NCBI GenBank assembly: GCA_031267005.1
Contig: JAIRZX010000466.1
Location: forward strand, 1-8,417
Length of the DNA: 8,417 bases
Source: Deltaproteobacteria bacterium
GTDB taxonomy: Bacteria; Desulfobacterota; Desulfarculia; Adiutricales; Adiutricaceae
Direction of reading: 5' to 3'
Shown here: positions 1 through 5,487 of the stretch, piece after piece
How the letters are laid out: each line of letters starts with the position of its first letter
Position numbering within the stretch: position 1 is the stretch's first letter
Made by a program: the position numbers and the translations under genes
Notes under the pieces: model-generated
Seen by the model: the letters and a program-made list of their open reading frames with translations, nothing else
What the model was told of the DNA's origin: nothing
Database searches by the model: none

Positions 1-56
1 CCAAAGATTCCTTTTCAATCACGGTCATCCCGGCCAACGACCCCGGAGTTCACAAG

Positions 57-569
57 ATGTTCCCGCCTTACCAGACCCCGGCCCGCCTTCTCCCCCTCAC
101 CGCCCGCAAGGCAAAGTCCGTATCCCGCCCAGACGCCGCTATGGCATCGGCGTTGCCTGCGGCTTCAGTCCTGGCCGCAGCGATCCTGGCCGCCCTGCTC
201 TTCGCGGTAAATCCCGCAACCGCGCAGGACCCGATGTCCATGACGCCGGAGGAAATCTATTTTGGCCAACCCCCATTGGCTGAGCGCGAAATCCCGGTCG
301 CGCTGGAGATTGCGGAGCCCCTGGCAGACGGGGAAGTGAGCGAAAGCAAGTATAGATCCTTGTCCGACCGCTACGGCCTAACTTTCCACCGCATATTGTA
401 CATCCAGACAAAGTGTTTCTTGGCCGCATCCGCCCACGCGGCGGGGCGACCGCTTACTGACCAGGAGATCCTGATGTTGGCAGGCACGCCGCTGGCCTTG
501 CCTACCCCGGAAGAAGAGGCGGTCATCCGTCCTTATCTGGACGAACTGGTCGCCTCCCTCAAAAAATAG
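57..569 (+). CDS. Putative exported protein of unknown function
   Basis: I do not recognise the family. The 170-residue product has a basic N-terminal stretch (R and K at about residues 10-24), then a hydrophobic Ala/Leu-rich segment (about 33-51) ending in a plausible signal-peptidase I site after A-T-A at residue 56. The mature part would be about 114 residues, soluble, acidic, with a single Cys in a short helical-looking segment (TKCFLAASAHAAG) and a Lys-Lys end. The ATG at 57 is preceded by GGAG (45-48) at 8 bases, which favours it over an internal ATG at 141 that would give a tighter signal peptide but has no clear ribosome binding site. The frame is also open back to the window edge, so a longer N-terminus cannot be excluded. 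It converges on the repeat-protein gene at 757-1905. Codon use is less GC-extreme than in the genes to the right. It is probably periplasmic; the function is unknown. Confidence 0.6.
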   Translation: MFPPYQTPARLLPLTARKAKSVSRPDAAMASALPAASVLAAAILAALLFAVNPATAQDPMSMTPEEIYFGQPPLAEREIPVALEIAEPLADGEVSESKYRSLSDRYGLTFHRILYIQTKCFLAASAHAAGRPLTDQEILMLAGTPLALPTPEEEAVIRPYLDELVASLKK

Positions 570-676
570 GGCTCTTCGAGGAAATGCATGCGCCGGATCT
601 GGCGGGCAGGCCGCAGGCTTTTACGCGGAGGTCCCTTTTTCCGTCTGTAAGTTCTTTGGGTTATCCCGAAACCCCA

Positions 677-698
677 CCCATCCCCAGGAGGGGGTGGG
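677..698. terminator. Possible bidirectional terminator hairpin
   Basis: CCCATCCCC (677-685) pairs with GGGGGTGGG (690-698) around an AGGA loop: nine base pairs including one G-T wobble. It lies between two convergent genes, 108 bases past the stop at 569 and about 60 bases past the stop of the minus-strand gene, which is where a shared terminator is expected. There is no T-tract on either side, so it may act only weakly or as a 3'-end stabiliser. Confidence 0.35.
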
Positions 699-756
699 CA
701 GGGTCAAGCCCGCTTCCAGAGTCGGCTGGAAATATGGGAGAATCCCCCCTTCCTAA

Positions 757-1905
757 TCACCTGCCTGGGTACCCTGGTTCACCCTTTAAGGGGTAGTATT
801 TGATGAAGTATTTGAGGTGGTCATGTTGATCGCGCCTTCCCTCGACTGCGGCATCCGCTACGGTTCGCCCCTTTTCGTCTCTGAAGCCCCAGCGGTCAAA
901 ATTGTCCGGGAGATTCCCAAAGTATGCGGCGACGTGCGCAACGCTCCTGCCATACCGGTCCACGAGTTCCCACTTCGTAAACCCTTGAGGCAGATGCCCG
1001 GACACTGCTGCCATATGCGCCACGCTCCTGCCTTCATTGTCAGAAATTCCCCACCGGTCGAACCCCGCCGGCAGGCCGTACCTACCGAGGGCGGCGGCGT
1101 GCGCTACGCTCCAGCCATCCTGTGTCACGATTTCCCATCTCGTAAATCCTTGAGGTAGATGCCCCCACATTGCGGCCGCATGAGCCACGCTCCAGCCTGT
1201 ATTGTCAGAAATGCCCCACCGGTCGAACCCCGGCGGCAGACGTCCGTGACCGGCGGCGACGTGGGCGACACTACTCCCCTTATAGTTTTCGAGTTCCCAT
1301 TTGTCGAATCCAGGAGGAAGATGACCGGCCCTTGCGGCATCGTGCGCGACGCTGTTACCATCCTCGTCCGCTAGCTCCCAACGGTCAAATCCGGCAGGAA
1401 GGTGTCCGTTCCGAACGGCTATGTGAGCTACAGTAGTACGGAAGTGGCCTGGGCCGCTCGGTTCCTTGATATCCCATCGGTCGAATCTGTCCGGAAGAGT
1501 CCCGTAGCGCGCCGCCTCGTGCGCCACGCTCCAGCCCTTTGCAGAGGATATCTCCCATTGGTCGAAACCAGGAGGAAGGTGGCCGTACTTGGCGGCCACG
1601 TGGGCGACTGTACGGCCCGACGCGTCCTCGAGCTCCCAACGGCTGAACTGGTTCGGAAGACATCCCCGGAGAGCTGCCTCGTGCGCGTTTGTCCAGCCGA
1701 ACCTGTCCCATACAGCCCAAAGATCAGAATTCGCCCCTACATCCGTAACATGATAGAACACTCCATCGACACTACCGCGAAGCTTCCATTCCGTTCCTGG
1801 GAGATTCCGGCGTTCCTTCAGTAAAGATACGCCAGCTCCGGTTTTCTTGTCCCGGCATTCCGCGACAGGTTGCTTCTCAAGGCTGACTTTCCCGGCTTCC
1901 GACAT
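757..1905 (-). CDS. Ankyrin-like 27-residue repeat protein
   Basis: The 382-residue protein has about 69 non-repeat residues followed by ten repeats of 27 residues and a degenerate eleventh (346-382). The consensus is G-x-S-V-A-H-x-A-A-x-x-G-H-L-P-x-G-F-D-R-W-x-[IL]-x-D. The VAHxAAxxGHLP part matches the first helix and turn of ankyrin repeats, but the unit is shorter than the usual 33 residues and carries an invariant Trp where the second helix should be. Repeat 3 has a 5-residue insertion (near residues 147-154) and repeat 8 has one extra residue. There is no signal peptide or membrane segment, so it is probably cytoplasmic or secreted by a non-Sec route. Such repeats normally bind proteins; the partner is unknown. 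I chose the ATG at 1905 because GAGGG lies 5 bases upstream; a TTG at 1929 in the same frame is an alternative that adds 8 residues. A sigma70-like promoter lies at 1971-1999. Moderate GC and repeat expansion suggest an accessory gene. Confidence 0.85.
   Translation of the reverse strand: MSEAGKVSLEKQPVAECRDKKTGAGVSLLKERRNLPGTEWKLRGSVDGVFYHVTDVGANSDLWAVWDRFGWTNAHEAALRGCLPNQFSRWELEDASGRTVAHVAAKYGHLPPGFDQWEISSAKGWSVAHEAARYGTLPDRFDRWDIKEPSGPGHFRTTVAHIAVRNGHLPAGFDRWELADEDGNSVAHDAARAGHLPPGFDKWELENYKGSSVAHVAAGHGRLPPGFDRWGISDNTGWSVAHAAAMWGHLPQGFTRWEIVTQDGWSVAHAAALGRYGLPAGFDRWGISDNEGRSVAHMAAVSGHLPQGFTKWELVDRYGRSVAHVAAYFGNLPDNFDRWGFRDEKGRTVADAAVEGRRDQHDHLKYFIKYYPLKGEPGYPGR
871..1698 (-). repeat. Ten tandem 81-bp coding repeats
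   Basis: These are the DNA of repeats 1 to 10 of the ankyrin-like protein (residues 70-345). The unit is 81 bases (27 codons), with one longer copy (repeat 3, 32 codons) and one 28-codon copy (repeat 8). Most copies have diverged at the DNA level while keeping the protein consensus, so selection on the protein is maintaining the repeat. Confidence 0.85.
952..1278 (-). repeat. Higher-order duplication of a two-repeat block
   Basis: Repeats 6-7 (1117-1278) and 8-9 (952-1116) are more alike to each other than to their neighbours. Both first members carry FDRWGISDN and both second members carry LPQGFT[RK]WE. The blocks are offset by 165 bases: nearly identical stretches start at 1036 and 1201, and again at about 976 and 1141. 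This indicates a fairly recent segmental duplication inside the array. Confidence 0.7.
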
Positions 1906-1911
1906 ACTGTC

Positions 1912-1935
1912 CCTCAAAAGGTGCCTCAAAAGGTG
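1912..1935 (-). promoter_or_regulatory. Tandemly duplicated ribosome binding site
   Basis: The 12-base unit CCTCAAAAGGTG (plus strand) occurs twice back to back at 1912-1923 and 1924-1935. Read on the minus strand each copy contains TTTTGAGG. The proximal copy runs into GAGGG 5 bases before the ATG at 1905. The TTG inside it (1927-1929) could be an alternative start served by the distal copy. The duplication therefore offers two start options for the repeat protein. Confidence 0.5.
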
Positions 1936-1970
1936 CGGTGTCCTGAGTTTTCCGCCAGGCAGACAGCGAC

Positions 1971-1999
1971 ATTTTACCTTACGGAACTGCGTCCGGCAA
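1971..1999 (-). promoter_or_regulatory. Putative sigma70 promoter of the ankyrin-like gene
   Basis: On the minus strand TTGCCG (1994-1999) is followed after exactly 17 bases by TAAAAT (1971-1976). This is 4 of 6 and 5 of 6 matches to the sigma70 -35 and -10 consensus. It would start transcription about 60 bases upstream of the ATG at 1905, leaving a short leader that contains the duplicated ribosome binding site. Confidence 0.5.
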
Positions 2000-2522
2000 T
2001 CCGGTACCGCCTCATCGCCTCATCGGGAGCCAGAGATTCTTTGTCGAAACCTAATTCAGTTGTCTCCCACGAAGATTCGTCCTTTCTGGATGGGACGCCG
2101 GGAAGGCAGTTTGTCTCCGCTCTAGGGGGGGGTAACCAGAGGGCGGAGGACGGGATAACTACGTCCCGCCTGATGGGAAAGGTATTAAAAATCCGTTCAT
2201 CGGCCTTGTCCGGCATCCGTTACCTGAGACCTTAAGGTGTAAGCGCCAAGGGCCAGGCAACAACCGGCCTCCCCGCGAACGATTGCCTTTGTTCGCACGG
2301 CAGCGAGGGTTGTCGAACTGGACACCCCAGCCGCCCTGTTCTCTCGTACACCAGATTTCCAGTTCCTTCCTTTCCGACTCGTCAAATATCGCCTCCTTTC
2401 TTACCCAGGCCATCCTCCATCCAGCCTTCTCGCTCCCCAAGCCTTTGGCCAGCCTCCCATGTGGACGGATACCATCATGCACGGAAAGGAGTCAGGGGAC
2501 GGGCAAAGATGGGATGGCGGAA
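2000..2522. other. Long stretch without a supportable gene
   Basis: This stretch has lower GC than the right side of the window and contains only short open frames. On the minus strand 2159-2482, 2197-2385 and 1974-2216 are open but do not resemble any family I know. The one from 2385 starts with TTG behind a very good AAAGGAGG, so a 62-residue small protein there is possible but unproven. A run of eight G lies at 2125-2132. An 8-base repeat (GCCTCATC) occurs twice near 2009-2024. It may be decayed coding DNA or a long regulatory region for the repeat-protein gene. Confidence 0.4.
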
Positions 2523-2583
2523 GGACTGTAAAATTCAATTTGCGCTGGGATGCATAATCGTGCTATCCTGAAATTTACAGTCC
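2523..2583. repeat. Long imperfect inverted repeat with nested hairpin
   Basis: Arms 2523-2537 (GGACTGTAAAATTCA) and 2569-2583 (TGAAATTTACAGTCC) are complementary at 14 of 15 positions. Inside, GGATGCA (2548-2554) pairs with TGC-T-ATCC (2561-2568, one bulged T) around a 6-base loop. The element is AT-rich, sits exactly where the sequence changes from moderate to high GC, and ends 21 bases before the amphi-Trp start. It could be a paired operator, a cruciform or leader structure, or the remnant of a small mobile element. No target-site duplication is evident to me. Confidence 0.65.
2540..2569 (+). promoter_or_regulatory. Possible promoter of the amphi-Trp/PhoU-kinase operon
   Basis: TTGCGC (2540-2545) and TATCCT (2564-2569) are 18 bases apart. 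The match to sigma70 consensus is only partial, but the site lies within the loop region of the 61-base inverted repeat, just upstream of the operon, and is the most AT-rich DNA nearby. Transcription would begin near 2576, inside the right arm. Confidence 0.3.
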
Positions 2584-2604
2584 AGGCGGATACGATGCCC
2601 CGCC

Positions 2605-3156
2605 GTGTTCCGTCCTCTTCCCCGCTGGCCGCCGGAAGCTTTCTTCCCAGTCGGGCCTGAGTCCCCCACAGCCTATCGCCTTTTCCCCCGTCCGCAGGGA
2701 CGGCGCTCCGACCGGAAAGCCCGCCCCGCTCCCGCCCAACGGGTCCGCCCGCGCCGCCGCGGAAGGCGCCAACCGCCGCGGAGCGCTCCCGCCCCCCCCG
2801 GACGTCAGGCCCCTAACGCCACACCCTTCCCCGCACGGCCGAGCCGCGCCCCGCGCCCCCCTGCGGGTCCGGAGCCCAGCAGGAGCAGGAACAACTTCCG
2901 CCACAGCTTCACCACCGACCCGGAGGACGTGGCCCGCTACCTGGAAGCGCTCATAGAGGGCTTCCAGGACCGCAAGCTCACTTTCAGGTCCCAGCAGCGC
3001 AAGGTGTCCCTGGAACCGGCCGAGGTTATGGACATGTCCGTGGAGACCTCGGCCCGCCGGGGACGCGTGCGGGTAACGCTTTCGTTCTCCTGGGCGGAAG
3101 AGGAAGGGCCTGCCGTCCCCCAGCTCCCCCTGGACCGGCCCTTCCCGGGGAGGTAG
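2605..3156 (+). CDS. Amphi-Trp domain protein with disordered N-terminus
   Basis: Residues about 96-166 fit the amphi-Trp domain: an aromatic/basic strand (NNFRHSF), a helix D-P-E-D-V-A-R-Y-L-E-A-L-I-E-G, a short K-L-T-F strand, the S-L-E-P-A-E-V turn, and a final amphipathic strand ending in F-S-W (Trp163). The domain's biochemical role is not established; from memory such proteins occur beside kinase and ATP-grasp genes of the GAK type. Residues 1-95 are Pro/Arg-rich and look intrinsically disordered, which is unusual for a normally small protein. The only conventional in-frame start before the domain is a GTG at 2605 with no good ribosome binding site. An ATG at 2595 with AGGCGGA nearby is in another frame and stops after 21 codons, so the 5' end is doubtful. 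The stop codon lies 4 bases before the PhoU-kinase start, so the two genes are almost certainly co-transcribed. Confidence 0.7.
   Translation: MFRPLPRWPPEAFFPVGPESPTAYRLFPRPQGRRSDRKARPAPAQRVRPRRRGRRQPPRSAPAPPGRQAPNATPFPARPSRAPRPPAGPEPSRSRNNFRHSFTTDPEDVARYLEALIEGFQDRKLTFRSQQRKVSLEPAEVMDMSVETSARRGRVRVTLSFSWAEEEGPAVPQLPLDRPFPGR
3147..3153 (+). promoter_or_regulatory. Ribosome binding site fixing the PhoU-kinase start
   Basis: GGGGAGG lies 7 bases before the GTG at 3161 and overlaps the last codons of the amphi-Trp gene. It identifies the GTG as the start and suggests translational coupling between the two genes. Confidence 0.7.
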
Positions 3157-3160
3157 CGCC

Positions 3161-5101
3161 GTGCTTTCGGAGATCCGGGGCGGCTTCAAGATACTCGCGA
3201 GCGAAGTCCTCCAGGCGGCCTCGGAGTCGAGGGATCTCCTGCGCCGGAGGGATCCTTCGAAGAGCCGGGCCCTCGACCACCGCACCTCCTACATAGCCAC
3301 CCAGTCGGCGCTCATACAGAAGCAGGCCTTGGAACTCTACGCGGGTCGCCCGGCCGGGAGGCGGGACTCCATCTACCTCCAGGCCCTCTCCTCGGTGGCG
3401 TCCCGGCTGGAGCGGGTCTCGGAGCTGCTGCTGAACCTGGACCGCCAGGCTGGCTACCTGGGCTCGATAGAATTCCTCGAGCCTTTCCGCCTGGACGACT
3501 TCTTCCACGAGATCCTCTTCGGGCTGGGCCGCATCGAGCCCGCGCTGGAGCGCAAGGACCTGACGCTCGCCGTCCGCCTGGGCCAGGCTGAGGAGAGGCT
3601 TGACGGCTCCTACGCCGACCGCTTCGCGAAAATCATCGGCGAGCTGAAGAAGGGCGCGTCCGATCCGGGCGATCTCGTTACCGCGCTCATGATAGTCCAC
3701 TACCTTGAACGGGTGGGGGACATGCTCCTCGAGATAGGGGAGATGATCATCTTCGTCATCATGGGGGAGAGGATAAAGCTCGAGCAGTACAAAGCCTTGG
3801 GCGCCGGCCTGAAGGCCACCGGCAGCCGCATGGACGCGGGCCGCATGGGATACCGTTCCATCTGGGGAGGGCGCTCGGGATGCCGGATAGGCGTGGTCGA
3901 CGCCGTCCCCTCCGGGCACGAAGGCGGCCCGCGCTCCGGAGACGGGGAAGGCGGCGGTCCGTGGCCCGGCGGCGCGGCAAGCGGCCCCGACGCCGCCGAA
4001 GGCGGCTGCGGCGGGCGTCCCCCCTCCGGCCTTGCCGCGGACGGCGGCCCCGACGGCGCCGCCGGGAACGGCCTCCCCGCCGAGGGCCGCGCCGGGAACG
4101 GCCTCCCCACCGAGGGCCGCGCCGGGAACGGTCTCCCCCCCGAGGGCCGCGCCGGGAACTGTCGCCATTCCGACGGGCACGGTCCCGCGAAGGCCAGCAA
4201 ATCGCCTTCCGAGACCGTGCTCTTCAAGCACGGGCCCGCCTTCAAGCTCACGCGAGAACGCGAGAGCCTGGTCAGGTGGGCGGCGATGAGGCCAGGCCTG
4301 ACTCCGGACGTGAAGGCTTTCATACCCGCCAGCGAGGGCTCCGAAGCGGCGCTGGTGCTGGAGTACATCCCCAGCCGGAACCTCCAGGCGCTGTTCATGG
4401 ACAACGCCCCGGACGAGGCCATCGACGGCCTGGACGCGGCGCTAGGCGTCATGTGCGGCATCTGGGAGGAGACCGCGAAGGACGGGCCCTGCTCGGCGGA
4501 ATTCGCGAGGCAGGCGGAGGGCCGCTTGGGCGAGGCCCGCTGCCTTTACCCCCAGATAATCAGGTACCAGGGGGCCGTGGGTTCTTTGGAGGTGAGGCCG
4601 GTGGAGGAGCTTCTCCCGGAGCTCTCACGCATGGAGGCGGAGTCCCCCGCGCCCCGGAGCATGCTCATCCACGGCGACTTCAACCTGAGCAACATCCTGT
4701 ACGACCCCGCCTCCAGGCGCGTCCACATGCTGGATCTTTACCGTTCCCGCGAAAGCGACTACGTCCAGGACGTCTCGGTGATGCTGGTATCGATCCTGAG
4801 GCTCCCGATACTCAGCCACCCCGTGCGCCGGAGACTCGCGGAGGCGGCGCGCCGCGCCTGGGACGCGGCAGCGCGCTTCGCCGCCGGCTCCGGGGACGCC
4901 ACCTACGAGGCGCGGCTCGCCTTCGGGCTAGGCAGATCCTTTCTCACTTCCACGCGCTTCATCCTGGACGAGAGGATGGCCGCCCGCTTCATGGCCCGCG
5001 CCCGCTACCTCTTCGAGAAGCTCCTCGCTTTCCGCGCCAAGGGCGGCTCCGCGGACGGGTTCAGGCTCTCCAGGGACATTTTGGAAATCCAAGTGTCTTG
5101 A
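3161..5101 (+). CDS. PhoU-like domain fused to phosphotransferase domain
   Basis: This 646-residue protein has two parts. Residues 1 to about 225 are all-helical and PhoU-like: the second bundle carries Y-L-E183-R-V-G-D187-M-L-L-E-I-G-E, the metal-binding E/DxxxD motif of PhoU, while the first has a weakened L-E84-R-V-S-E88. About 120 Gly/Ala/Pro-rich residues follow, including three 10-residue repeats (301-330). Residues about 350-635 resemble the aminoglycoside phosphotransferase/choline kinase fold: hinge V-L-E-Y-I-P, catalytic H504-G-D506-F-N-L-S-N511-I-L and Mg-binding D525 in M-L-D-L-Y. A clear Gly-rich loop is not visible, so the N-lobe seems shortened. PhoU proteins modulate phosphate transport and PhoR signalling; kinases of this fold phosphorylate small hydroxylated molecules. 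Joining them suggests phosphate sensing coupled to phosphotransfer, in the cytoplasm, but the substrate cannot be read from sequence. No pst genes are nearby. Confidence 0.8.
   Translation: MLSEIRGGFKILASEVLQAASESRDLLRRRDPSKSRALDHRTSYIATQSALIQKQALELYAGRPAGRRDSIYLQALSSVASRLERVSELLLNLDRQAGYLGSIEFLEPFRLDDFFHEILFGLGRIEPALERKDLTLAVRLGQAEERLDGSYADRFAKIIGELKKGASDPGDLVTALMIVHYLERVGDMLLEIGEMIIFVIMGERIKLEQYKALGAGLKATGSRMDAGRMGYRSIWGGRSGCRIGVVDAVPSGHEGGPRSGDGEGGGPWPGGAASGPDAAEGGCGGRPPSGLAADGGPDGAAGNGLPAEGRAGNGLPTEGRAGNGLPPEGRAGNCRHSDGHGPAKASKSPSETVLFKHGPAFKLTRERESLVRWAAMRPGLTPDVKAFIPASEGSEAALVLEYIPSRNLQALFMDNAPDEAIDGLDAALGVMCGIWEETAKDGPCSAEFARQAEGRLGEARCLYPQIIRYQGAVGSLEVRPVEELLPELSRMEAESPAPRSMLIHGDFNLSNILYDPASRRVHMLDLYRSRESDYVQDVSVMLVSILRLPILSHPVRRRLAEAARRAWDAAARFAAGSGDATYEARLAFGLGRSFLTSTRFILDERMAARFMARARYLFEKLLAFRAKGGSADGFRLSRDILEIQVS
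4061..4150 (+). repeat. Three 30-bp tandem repeats in the interdomain linker
   Basis: Units at 4061-4090, 4091-4120 and 4121-4150 differ from one another at only a few bases. They encode A-G-N-G-L-P-[ATP]-E-G-R three times; a fourth copy starts at 4151 (GCCGGGAAC) and then decays. The unit is a whole number of codons, so copy-number change would lengthen or shorten the linker without breaking the frame. Confidence 0.85.
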
Positions 5102-5369
5102 CGCGCCCCCGCCGCCTAAGTCCGCAGGGTTTCCCGGCCGGCCCTGGGCCCCGGGCTGGACGCCGCAGGAGCCCAGGAAGGCGCCTGGCTGAGCCCGCGC
5201 GGACGCCAGCCCGGCATCGCGGCTCCACCTCCGCCCCGGCGCGCCCGGAACGCGCCGAAACCGGCGGCCAGCCAGAACGGCGCCCGCACCGCGCGGCATA
5301 CCCGCCGCGAACCCGCCTCCGCAACGGCAGGCGGCCGGCGTCCCCGCCTCACGGAAATCCCGGCCGCGC
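5102..5369. other. GC-rich intergenic stretch
   Basis: No convincing gene is present; open frames in several phases are low-complexity Arg/Pro/Gly readings of GC-rich DNA. A hairpin at 5170-5190 (AGCC[C]AGG with CCTGGCT, 6-base loop, one bulge) follows the PhoU-kinase stop and may help end that transcript, but it has no T-tract. Confidence 0.4.
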
Positions 5370-5401
5370 TTGACACCCGGCTTCCCGGGTGGTTCTATAT
5401 T
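5370..5401 (+). promoter_or_regulatory. Sigma70-like promoter with dyad in a 20-bp spacer
   Basis: A perfect TTGACA (5370-5375) and TATATT (5396-5401, 5 of 6) are separated by 20 bases, longer than the 17 preferred by unassisted sigma70. Within the spacer lies ACCCGG-CTTC-CCGGGT (5375-5390), a perfect dyad. Promoters opened by MerR-family regulators have this layout. The predicted transcript would have a leader of about 80 bases before the TerD-family gene. Shorter-spaced -10 candidates (TTCTAT at 17 bases) match less well. Confidence 0.55.
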
Positions 5402-5487
5402 GTCCGACTTCCCAGCCATCGCCGCCACCAGTCCCGGAATTCCCGTGCCCGGGCTCAGGCCGCGTTTCGGCCGGGATCCAGGAGGGA

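Noticed and set aside
584..796. 70-codon open frame on the plus strand
   Set aside because: It has no ribosome binding site, spans the hairpin between convergent genes and overlaps the end of the repeat-protein gene.
871..1698. CRISPR-like regular spacing of repeats
   Set aside because: The 81-bp units are in frame, encode ankyrin-like repeats throughout and have no constant repeat with unique spacers.
2159..2482. 107-codon open frame on the minus strand
   Set aside because: No family resemblance, no ribosome binding site at its first start, and rare-codon-like composition; retained only as part of the unassigned stretch.
2523..2583. Terminal inverted repeats of a complete insertion sequence
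   Set aside because: The arms are only 31 bases apart and no transposase frame lies between or beside them.
3026..4231. 401-codon open frame on the minus strand
   Set aside because: It lies opposite the PhoU-kinase gene and its Gly/Ala repeats are the antisense reading of the 30-bp linker repeats; the plus frame has recognisable domains and an excellent ribosome binding site.
3880..5373. 497-codon Arg-rich open frame on the plus strand
   Set aside because: It is an alternative frame of the PhoU-kinase gene, almost wholly Arg/Pro/Gly, typical of GC-rich shadow frames.
5389..5487. 33-codon N-terminal extension of the TerD-family protein
   Set aside because: Its GTG start lies inside the promoter spacer and the extension is Pro-rich with no domain content; GGAGGGA lies just before the 5488/5494 starts.
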